NCBI GenBank assembly: GCA_002362385.1
Contig: DEUB01000073.1
Coordinates: forward strand, 1 to 8,955
Length of the DNA stretch: 8,955 nt
Direction of reading: 5' to 3'
Origin: Lachnospiraceae bacterium UBA3273
GTDB taxonomy: Bacteria > Bacillota > Clostridia > Lachnospirales > Lachnospiraceae
Shown: piece by piece, positions 1 through 5,321 of the stretch
Layout: the number at the start of each line of letters is the position of its first letter
How positions within the stretch are numbered: the first letter of the stretch is position 1
The notes under the pieces: model-generated
Database searches by the model: none
What the model saw: only the letters and a program-made list of their open reading frames with translations
What the model was told of the DNA's origin: nothing
Made by a program: the position numbers and the translations under genes

Positions 1-1
1 A

Positions 2-40
2 TCAATCCTGATTGCTTACATAAACCACACAAAAAAGTAA
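2..40 (+). CDS. C-terminal end of a small membrane protein, probably a holin-like type I toxin (5' end outside window)
   Basis: Only the last 12 codons are present (S-I-L-I-A-Y-I-N-H-T-K-K, stop TAA at 38-40). What is seen is a hydrophobic stretch, then a short polar lysine-ending tail, with the stop codon lying inside the left arm of a strong hairpin. Small 'putative holin-like toxin' proteins of Firmicutes are about 30-40 residues long, have a single transmembrane helix and end in just such a tail; they are normally paired with a convergent antisense RNA. The next 115 bases show exactly that arrangement (convergent terminators and a minus-strand promoter), which is the main support. The protein body lies outside the window, so identity is inferred from 12 residues plus context. 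The frame could instead be a chance run. Confidence 0.45.
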   Translation, partial: SILIAYINHTKK

Positions 41-67
41 CCGCCCCGGCCAAGGATACGGTTACTT
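31..67 (-). terminator. Rho-independent terminator of a minus-strand RNA
   Basis: AAGTAACCG (35-43) and CGGTTACTT (59-67) form a perfect 9-bp stem with a 15-nt loop. On the minus strand the stem is followed directly by a run of T, the complement of A31-A34, continuous with the last two stem bases for six T in all. On the + strand the stem is followed by AAATTG, so it does not work as a + strand terminator. It would end a transcript started by the minus-strand promoter at 126-154. Confidence 0.75.
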
Positions 68-85
68 AAATTGAGTAATTAAACA

Positions 86-117
86 AGGTTGACCGTCTAT
101 CGGCAGTGCCTCTTTTT
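86..117 (+). terminator. Rho-independent terminator for the small upstream gene
   Basis: AGG-TTG-(a)-CCG (86-95), loop TCTAT (96-100) and CGG-CAG-(tg)-CCT (101-111) form a bulged 9-bp stem, followed by C and T113-T117. The T-run lies on the + strand, so it ends transcripts entering from the left, including the small gene that stops at 40. It ends about where the opposing minus-strand RNA begins, so the two RNAs would overlap over nearly the whole short RNA. Confidence 0.6.
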
Positions 118-125
118 GTGCTTTT

Positions 126-154
126 ATTGTAACAGATTCCCCTGTGGATGTCAA
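126..154 (-). promoter_or_regulatory. Consensus sigma-A type promoter reading leftward
   Basis: Read on the minus strand, the -35 is TTGACA (149-154, six of six), the spacer is exactly 17 bp, and the -10 is TACAAT (126-131, five of six), preceded by TG one base upstream (extended -10). The start point is predicted at about 119. This is the best promoter in the window and it points away from the M16 peptidase gene, towards the terminator at 31-67. It therefore drives a short RNA, not a protein gene. Confidence 0.75.
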
Positions 155-318
155 ACGCCGAGGGGCATTTGTCGATTTGTCGAATCGCAAATTGGGGTGG
201 GGTAAATTCCTCACAGATGGGGTAAAAGGGGCTACGAAGACGCACTAAAGAAAGCAATACCCTCCGCCCCGTCTCTTAAATCCCCCTTCAAATAATTTTC
301 TAATTCCCCCTCTTTTCT
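155..318. other. Gene-free spacer between divergent promoters, with short repeats
   Basis: I see no credible gene here. The segment holds a direct repeat TTTGTCGA-TTTGTCGA (168-183), an overlapping inverted repeat CGATT-tgtcg-AATCG (173-187), and two copies of TGGGGTAAA (198-206 and 218-226, 20 bp apart). C-rich tracts lie near 286-310. Some of these could be binding sites for regulators of the two flanking promoters, but only the TGTCGAA element matches a known site. Confidence 0.4.
168..184 (+). promoter_or_regulatory. Tandem Spo0A-box-like sequences
   Basis: TTTGTCGAT (168-176) is followed at once by TTTGTCGAA (176-184). The second contains TGTCGAA, the consensus 0A box bound by the sporulation regulator Spo0A; the first differs from it by one base. 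They lie about 50-65 bp upstream of the predicted start of the leftward promoter and about 170 bp upstream of the M16 start point, so they would fit the leftward RNA better. A seven-base match can arise by chance, so this is tentative. Confidence 0.25.
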
Positions 319-347
319 TTGTATTTAGAATGAACTCATGCTATACT
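319..347 (+). promoter_or_regulatory. Promoter of the M16 peptidase gene
   Basis: TTGTAT (319-324), a 17-bp spacer and TATACT (342-347) with TG one base upstream of the -10 (339-340) form a sigma-A type promoter with a weak -35 and an extended -10. The predicted start near 354 gives a leader of about 33 nt that carries the AGGAGG ribosome binding site. Because the promoter lies downstream of the ATG at 330, that ATG cannot be the start codon of this transcript. Confidence 0.55.
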
Positions 348-372
348 GAGAATACTGATAACAGACAAAACG

Positions 373-378
373 AGGAGG
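373..378 (+). promoter_or_regulatory. Ribosome binding site that fixes the M16 peptidase start
   Basis: AGGAGG is a perfect Shine-Dalgarno core, with an 8-nt spacer to ATG 387. No comparable site lies in front of ATG 330, so this decides the start. Confidence 0.8.
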
Positions 379-386
379 AACCACCC

Positions 387-3314
387 ATGAATCTGGAAGC
401 CTGCAAAGCTTACGAAATAAAAGAATTAAGAGACATCCCCGACCTAAACTCCAAGGGGGCATTACTCATGCACAAAAAAAGCGGAGCCAAAGTAGTAGTC
501 CTTAAAAACGACGACCCCAACAAAGTATTTTACATCGGTTTCCGCACCACTCCCGACAACAGCACGGGAGTAGCCCATATCATGGAGCACACGGTTCTTT
601 GCGGCTCCCGCAAATTCCCTGTAAAGGATCCTTTTGTGGAACTGGTAAAAGGCTCCTTAAACACCTTCTTAAACGCCATGACCTATCCCGATAAAACCGT
701 ATATCCCGTGGCGAGCTGCAACGACACGGATTTCAAAAATCTGATGGACGTATATCTGGATGCGGTCTTTTACCCTAATATTTTTAAAGAAAAAAAGATT
801 TTTATGCAGGAAGGCTGGCACTACGAGCTGGATCAGCCTGACGGCGAATTAAAAATAAACGGCGTCGTGTACAATGAAATGAAGGGAGCCTTTTCTTCCC
901 CTGACGATGTGCTGGACAGGGCTGTTTTAAATACCCTGTTTCCCGACAATACCTATGCCTTTGAATCGGGCGGGGACCCCGATGACATTCCGAAACTGAC
1001 CTATGAGGAATATTTACAGTTCCACAAAAAATACTATCATCCCTCCAACAGCTACCTCTATCTCTATGGAGACATGGATATGGAAGAGAGGCTTAACTGG
1101 CTGGATGAGCATTACCTTTCTGATTTTGATTATCAGGAGGTGGATTCCGAGATCAATGAGCAGAAGCCCTTTACAAAGCCTGTGGATATTATACAGGAAT
1201 ATTCCATTACAACAGACGAGTCGGAGCGGGATAATACCTATCTCTCCTATAATGCGGTAGTAGGCAACGTGCTGGACAAGGAAAAATATATTGCCTTCCA
1301 GATCTTAGATTATGCCCTCTGTACTGCGCCGGGGGCGCCCCTTAAGCAGGCTTTGACGGATAAGGGCATCGGAACGGAGATTTACAGCGTTTATGATAAC
1401 GGCATTTACCAGCCCTATTTTTCCATTGTGGCAAAGAATGCCAATATAGAGCAGAAAGAGGAATTTATCGAAACCATCGAGCAGGAATTAAAGGGCTTAA
1501 AGAAGGAAGGAATTTCCAAAAAGGCGTTAAAGGCCGGCCTCAACTACTTTGAATTTAAATACAGGGAGGCGGATTTCGGTTCCTATCCCAAAGGGCTTAT
1601 GTACGGGCTGCAGATGTTCGACAGCTGGCTCTATGATGTGAACAGCCCCTTTATGCACGTGGAGGCCAATGAAACCTTTGCCTTATTAAAGAAAAGGATC
1701 GACACGGACTATTTTGAAAGGCTGATCGGGACTTATCTTTTGGACAATCCCCACAAATCCTATGTCTGTGTTGTGCCAAAGCCCGGATTGAACGTGGAAA
1801 AGGAAAAGAAGCTTTTAGAAAAGCTGGCTGCCTATAAAGAACAGCTTACGGATGGACAAATAGAAAAACTCGTAGAAGAAACAAAGGCTTTGGAGGAATA
1901 CCAGGAATCGGAAGATGCACCGGAGGATTTAGCCAAAATTCCCATGTTAAAACGGGAGGATATGAAAAAAGAGGCGGAGCCTTTTGTGAACGAAATCATT
2001 GAGAAGGACGGGACAAAGATTTTGTTCCACGATTTGTTTACGAACGGCGTATCCTATATCAGGCTTATTTTTGACATTTCCGACTTAAAGGAGGAGCAGC
2101 TTTTTACCCTTGGCATTCTGAAGTCCGTCTGGGGTCTGATGGATACCAAACGCCACAGCTACGGGGATTTCTTTAATGAAATCTATATGAATACGGGAGG
2201 CGTGGCGCCGGTCATCAATTCCTATGCCAATGCAAAGGATGAGGATGCCTTCAGGCTCCATGTGGAATGCAAGGCCAAGGCTTTATACGGACAGGCGGAC
2301 AAAGCCTTTGACATTATGGAAGAGCTTTTGCTGGAAACGGATTTTACGGATAAAAAGAGGCTTCTGGAAATATTGGAGGAAACCAAATCCAAGCTGGAAG
2401 CAAATCTGCAAAGCGCGGGCCATGCGGCGGCACAGCTTAGGGCGGCGTCCTATTTTAATAAGACAGCCTATATTGAGGAACAGCTGCGGGGGATCGGTTT
2501 TTATAAAAATCTGGACGCACTCATTAAGGATTTTGATGGAAGATCTGATGAATTAATCGTAAATTTGCAGGATTTGGTGCAAAATATATGCAAAAAACAG
2601 TCATTTATGGCAGATTATACGGGAACAAAGGAAGGTTTTGAAGAAATTGCTGCATTGATTCCTTCATGCAGGGAAAAGCTTTTTGACGGGAAAAAAGGAA
2701 AAATAACAATGGAAATTTATCCCAAAGCCTATAATGAAGGATTCAAAACTTCCGGACAGGTACAGTATGTATGCAGATGCGGCAGCTTTAAAGAAAAGGG
2801 ACTGCCTTATAACGGCGCCCTTAAGGTATTGAGGGTCATGATGGGCTATGATTATCTCTGGCTCAATGTGCGGGTAAAGGGCGGCGCTTACGGCTGCATG
2901 AACAATTTCCGCAATACAGGGGAAAGCTATTTTGTCTCTTACAGGGATCCCAATCTGAAGGAAACTCTGGAAATATATGAAAAAGCGGCGGAATATATCA
3001 GGAATTTCAGGGCCGATGAGCGGACCATGACCAAATATGTCATCGGCGCCGTCAGCGATAAGGATATGCCCTTAACGCCCCAGGCGGCGGGGATCCGTTC
3101 CATGTCGGCTTATTTTGCTGATTACGACTTTGAGATGGAACAGAAGGAGCGGGACGAACTGCTTTCCACCGATGATAAGACGATCCGCAGCCTTGCGGCA
3201 TATATTGACGCTTTTATGGAAGCGCATTATATCTGTGTCATCGGCGGAGAGGAAAAAATAAAAAACAACTGTGATTTATTTGAGCATACGGAAAATCTAA
3301 TTGGCACAGTGTAG
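387..3314 (+). CDS. M16C-family zinc metallopeptidase (PreP/insulinase type)
   Basis: A large cytosolic peptidase of 975 aa, of the M16C subfamily (presequence protease-like) that degrades short peptides inside a closed two-half chamber. The N-terminal half has the inverted zinc motif HxxEH (H64-I-M-E67-H68), with E67 as catalytic base. E164 in YNEMKG lies 96 residues after H68, matching the third zinc ligand of PreP. A linker domain of the M16C-associated type lies around 440-690. The C-terminal half has RVKGGAYG (R829 to Y835), the family's substrate-contacting Arg/Tyr motif, so both halves look intact. There is no signal peptide. I chose ATG 387 because a perfect AGGAGG (373-378) lies 8 nt upstream and a promoter sits at 319-347; the in-frame ATG at 330 adds only 19 polar residues. 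In bacteria its peptide substrates are mostly unknown. Confidence 0.93.
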   Translation: MNLEACKAYEIKELRDIPDLNSKGALLMHKKSGAKVVVLKNDDPNKVFYIGFRTTPDNSTGVAHIMEHTVLCGSRKFPVKDPFVELVKGSLNTFLNAMTYPDKTVYPVASCNDTDFKNLMDVYLDAVFYPNIFKEKKIFMQEGWHYELDQPDGELKINGVVYNEMKGAFSSPDDVLDRAVLNTLFPDNTYAFESGGDPDDIPKLTYEEYLQFHKKYYHPSNSYLYLYGDMDMEERLNWLDEHYLSDFDYQEVDSEINEQKPFTKPVDIIQEYSITTDESERDNTYLSYNAVVGNVLDKEKYIAFQILDYALCTAPGAPLKQALTDKGIGTEIYSVYDNGIYQPYFSIVAKNANIEQKEEFIETIEQELKGLKKEGISKKALKAGLNYFEFKYREADFGSYPKGLMYGLQMFDSWLYDVNSPFMHVEANETFALLKKRIDTDYFERLIGTYLLDNPHKSYVCVVPKPGLNVEKEKKLLEKLAAYKEQLTDGQIEKLVEETKALEEYQESEDAPEDLAKIPMLKREDMKKEAEPFVNEIIEKDGTKILFHDLFTNGVSYIRLIFDISDLKEEQLFTLGILKSVWGLMDTKRHSYGDFFNEIYMNTGGVAPVINSYANAKDEDAFRLHVECKAKALYGQADKAFDIMEELLLETDFTDKKRLLEILEETKSKLEANLQSAGHAAAQLRAASYFNKTAYIEEQLRGIGFYKNLDALIKDFDGRSDELIVNLQDLVQNICKKQSFMADYTGTKEGFEEIAALIPSCREKLFDGKKGKITMEIYPKAYNEGFKTSGQVQYVCRCGSFKEKGLPYNGALKVLRVMMGYDYLWLNVRVKGGAYGCMNNFRNTGESYFVSYRDPNLKETLEIYEKAAEYIRNFRADERTMTKYVIGAVSDKDMPLTPQAAGIRSMSAYFADYDFEMEQKERDELLSTDDKTIRSLAAYIDAFMEAHYICVIGGEEKIKNNCDLFEHTENLIGTV

Positions 3315-3341
3315 GTTGAAAGGAAATCTTTTAACCTTGAT

Positions 3342-3371
3342 TTGAGGGCCGGATGAGCATGCAAGTATGAT
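3342..3371 (+). promoter_or_regulatory. Possible era promoter in the M16-era gap
   Basis: TTGAGG (3342-3347), an 18-bp spacer and TATGAT (3366-3371) match four and five of six consensus bases. A start near 3378 would give era its own transcript, with a leader of about 95 nt containing the tandem 18-bp repeats. No convincing terminator separates the peptidase gene from era, so readthrough is also possible. Confidence 0.3.
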
Positions 3372-3414
3372 CGCCCGGCTCATGGAGATAAAAATGAGTA
3401 ACAGCCGTAAGAAG

Positions 3415-3468
3415 ATACGGGGAGAATCATAGATACAAGAAGAATCATAAATACAGGGAGAATCATAA
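3415..3468 (+). repeat. Three tandem 18-bp repeats carrying Shine-Dalgarno-like cores, just before era
   Basis: The units are ATACGGGGAGAATCATAG (3415-3432), ATACAAGAAGAATCATAA (3433-3450) and ATACAGGGAGAATCATAA (3451-3468). The first and second each match the third at 16 of 18 positions. Each has a purine-rich core (GGGGAG, AAGAAG, AGGGAG) resembling a ribosome binding site. The third core (3455-3460) is the only candidate site for era, with a rather long 12-nt spacer to ATG 3473. There are no spacers between units, so this is not a CRISPR array. Changes in unit number by replication slippage could alter the leader. Confidence 0.8.
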
Positions 3469-3472
3469 ACAT

Positions 3473-4381
3473 ATGGAAAAGCAGATAAAAACAGGGTTTG
3501 CCACTTTGATCGGCAGGCCCAACGTGGGAAAATCCACATTGATGAACCGTTTGATCGGACAGAAGATCGCCATTACATCCGATAAGCCCCAGACAACCAG
3601 AAACCGCATCCAGACCGTTTATACCGACGAGAGGGGGCAGATTGTTTTTCTGGATACCCCCGGCATTCACAAGGCAAAGAACAAGCTGGGCGATTATATG
3701 GTCAACGTGGCGGAGCATACACTAAAAGAAGTAGATGTTATTTTATTTCTGGTAGAGCCTACGGATTACATAGGAGCAGGGGAAAAGCACATTATGGAAC
3801 AGCTGAAAAAAGCAAAGACACCAGTTATTTTATTGATCAATAAAATTGACAAGGTGCAAAAAAAGGAAGAACTGCTCCTGTACATTGACGCATACCGTAA
3901 GGAAATGGAATTTGACCAGATCATTCCCGTATCGGCAAAAAACGGGGAGGGGACGGAGGATTTGCTGAAAACGATTTTTGACTATCTGCCTTACGGTCCC
4001 ATGTTCTATGATGAGGATACGGTTACCGACCAGCCTGAGCGGCAGATCGTGGCGGAATTGATCAGGGAGCAGGCCCTGCGGCTTTTAGAAGACGAGATTC
4101 CCCATGGCATTGCCGTTTCCGTTGACGCCATGAAAAAGAGGAAGAAGATCACGGATGTAGATGCCACCATCATTTGTGAAAGGGATTCCCATAAGGGCAT
4201 TATCATTGGGAAAGGCGGCAGTATGTTAAAAAGGATCGGGACAAATGCCAGAAAGGGAATAGAGGACCTTTTGGAGTGCCAGGTCAATTTAAAGCTGTGG
4301 GTAAAAGTCAAGAAGGATTGGCGGGACAGCGATTTCCTGCTTAAAAATTTCGGTTACAATCCTAAGGATACCCAGTTGTAA
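3473..4381 (+). CDS. era: GTPase Era, 16S rRNA / 30S subunit assembly factor
   Basis: Era binds GTP and the 3' end of 16S rRNA and acts as a checkpoint in 30S ribosome maturation; it is usually essential. All GTPase boxes are present: G1 GRPNVGKS (14-21), G2 TTRN (41-44), G3 DTPG (61-64), G4 NKID (123-126) and G5 SAK (154-156). The C-terminal KH domain carries the RNA-binding GKGG loop (246-249), followed by the typical VKVKKDWR stretch. The length of 302 aa is normal for the family. Translation starts at ATG 3473; upstream the same frame is open back to a TGA at 3395-3397 but holds no ATG, GTG or TTG. The start is served by the AGGGAG of the last 18-bp repeat. Era next to a YqzL-like gene and recO is a conserved Firmicute order. 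Confidence 0.97.
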   Translation: MEKQIKTGFATLIGRPNVGKSTLMNRLIGQKIAITSDKPQTTRNRIQTVYTDERGQIVFLDTPGIHKAKNKLGDYMVNVAEHTLKEVDVILFLVEPTDYIGAGEKHIMEQLKKAKTPVILLINKIDKVQKKEELLLYIDAYRKEMEFDQIIPVSAKNGEGTEDLLKTIFDYLPYGPMFYDEDTVTDQPERQIVAELIREQALRLLEDEIPHGIAVSVDAMKKRKKITDVDATIICERDSHKGIIIGKGGSMLKRIGTNARKGIEDLLECQVNLKLWVKVKKDWRDSDFLLKNFGYNPKDTQL

Positions 4382-4472
4382 AAACTACCAATTTATTCTG
4401 CAGGTACACCCGCATAGAAAAGTGGAAATGGAAGACCCTACTTTTTAGAAAAACATAACGATGAAAGCAGCG

Positions 4473-4515
4473 GACAGAAAAAAGCTCATAGTCAGCCGGC
4501 TTCTGTCATGCCGGT
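4473..4515 (+). promoter_or_regulatory. Competing hairpins directly before the yqzL-like ribosome binding site
   Basis: GCCGGC (4495-4500) can pair with GCCGGT (4510-4515) around a 9-nt loop, TTCTGTCAT. The same loop bases TTCTGTC (4501-4507) are also the perfect complement of GACAGAA (4473-4479), and GCT/AGC (4484-4486 with 4494-4496) could extend that alternative fold. The two structures cannot form together. The ribosome binding site GGGAGGG (4517-4523) begins two bases after the downstream arm. There is no T-run, so this is not a terminator. Confidence 0.35.
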
Positions 4516-4530
4516 CGGGAGGGTGCATAC

Positions 4531-4713
4531 ATGGAAACAAATGAGTGGCAGAGATTTTACAAAACAGGAAAGATCGAAGATTATTTAACATACCGGGAGG
4601 CCGTAGCGGATTGTGCGGATTCCGGAAAAAAGAGGGAGGAAGCCATAAATAATGCAGGATTTTGTAATAGTGACGGGAATGATTTTGCAGGCGCTTCCTA
4701 TGGGCGAATATGA
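4531..4713 (+). CDS. YqzL-like small protein
   Basis: A 60-aa protein with residues E5-W6-x-x-F9-x-x-T12-G13-x-I15-x-x-Y18-L19-x-Y21 near its start. This W-F-TG-I-YL-Y pattern matches the YqzL family, small proteins of unknown function found between era and recO in Bacillus and relatives. Position and pattern agree, so the assignment is fairly firm although no biochemical role is known. GGGAGGG (4517-4523), 7 nt upstream, is a strong ribosome binding site. YqzL of Bacillus is under 50 residues; here the last 20 codons overlap the start of recO in another frame. That tail (residues 41-60) is unlikely to be conserved and may be overprinted sequence without function. Confidence 0.72.
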   Translation: METNEWQRFYKTGKIEDYLTYREAVADCADSGKKREEAINNAGFCNSDGNDFAGASYGRI

Positions 4714-5308
4714 CAGAAGGGTATTAATCTTGACCAAAGAGCGTGGGAAGATATCCGCCTTTGCCAAAGGAGCCAGAAGGCAGAACAGCAAGCTGGTGGC
4801 AAGGACGAATCCCTTCTGTTTCGGTACTTTTAAGCTGTATGAAGGCAGGAATTCCTACAGCCTTGTGGATGGAGAGATTTCCAATTACTTTGACGGATTC
4901 AGGGAGGATTTGGAGGGCGCCGTTTACGGCATGTATTTTCTCGATGTGGCGGATTATTATACAAGGGAAAATAATGATGAAAAGAACATGTTAAGCCTTC
5001 TTTACCAGTCCCTGCGGGCGCTTTTACTGCCTTCCATCCCCAATGAACTGGTCCGGTACATATTTGAGATGAAGACTTTGGCGGTAAACGGGGAATTTCC
5101 CGGACCGCCTGAGGATACCGCAATTCTTCCGGACACCAGATATGCCATAGAATACGTAGCGGCGGCAGGACTTGATAAGCTTTATACTTTTGTGGTCTCC
5201 GATGAAGTATTAAAGGAGCTGTCACAGTGTGCAGGGAAGTACAGAAAGCGGTTTCTTGGAAAAAAATTTAAAAGTCTGGAGATCTTAGAGGAGCTGCTGC
5301 AAAAGTAG
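4652..5308 (+). CDS. recO: DNA repair protein RecO
   Basis: RecO helps load RecA onto single-stranded DNA coated with SSB, together with RecR (RecFOR pathway), in gap repair. The N-terminal OB-fold region has the typical VTGMILQALPMGEYDRRVLILTK-type start (residues 7-29), followed by ERGKISAFAKGARR (30-43), and then the helical C-terminal domain. At 218 aa it is shorter than the usual 240-250. The CxxC pairs that bind zinc in many RecO proteins are absent; only two isolated cysteines remain, at about 55 and 193. The C-terminal KFKSLEILEE looks complete, so this is a zinc-less family form rather than a truncation. The site GGAGG (4635-4639) sits 12 nt before the start, inside the yqzL-like gene, which it overlaps by 62 nt; the two are probably translationally coupled. 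The in-frame ATG at 4679 would cut into the OB fold. Confidence 0.93.
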   Translation: MQDFVIVTGMILQALPMGEYDRRVLILTKERGKISAFAKGARRQNSKLVARTNPFCFGTFKLYEGRNSYSLVDGEISNYFDGFREDLEGAVYGMYFLDVADYYTRENNDEKNMLSLLYQSLRALLLPSIPNELVRYIFEMKTLAVNGEFPGPPEDTAILPDTRYAIEYVAAAGLDKLYTFVVSDEVLKELSQCAGKYRKRFLGKKFKSLEILEELLQK

Positions 5309-5321
5309 GGGGAGAAAATAC

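Larger units (their letters stand above)
31..119 (-). ncRNA. Candidate antisense RNA of about 90 nt (type I antitoxin-like)
   Basis: A consensus minus-strand promoter (126-154) predicts a start near 119, and a strong minus-strand terminator ends at about 31. The product would be roughly 85-90 nt with two hairpins: the complement of the 86-111 stem near its 5' end, and the terminator stem at its 3' end. No credible protein lies within it. It is fully complementary to the 3' part of any + strand mRNA that reads through the small gene ending at 40 and stops at about 117. Convergent, 3'-overlapping RNAs of this size are known for Firmicute type I toxin-antitoxin loci such as txpA/RatA and bsrG/SR4. 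The promoter and terminator are seen directly; the regulatory role is inferred. Confidence 0.6.

Noticed and set aside
198..226. Direct repeat TGGGGTAAA twice, 20 bp apart
   Set aside because: Two 9-bp copies in a G-rich stretch match no binding site I know and are not symmetric about a promoter; recorded only as part of the spacer.
66..257. A 63-codon minus-strand open frame covering the left spacer
   Set aside because: It lacks a convincing ribosome binding site, has no family resemblance, and spans the strong leftward promoter, so the promoter would start inside it. The promoter-terminator unit explains the region better.
330..386. Upstream in-frame ATG for the peptidase gene
   Set aside because: It has no ribosome binding site, and a promoter lies downstream of it. 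ATG 387 has a perfect AGGAGG.
3315..3400. Possible terminator between the peptidase gene and era (ATGAGC at 3353-3358 pairing with GCTCAT at 3378-3383)
   Set aside because: The stem is 6 bp with a 19-nt loop and no T-run follows, so it does not look like a Rho-independent terminator.
3415..3468. Tandem repeats as a CRISPR array
   Set aside because: The units are 18 bp and directly adjacent, with no spacers and no cas genes nearby.
3380..3718. Minus-strand frame with a repeated Met-Ile-Leu-Pro/Leu-Val pattern
   Set aside because: The pattern is the reverse reading of the 18-bp repeats, and the rest is the opposite strand of era.
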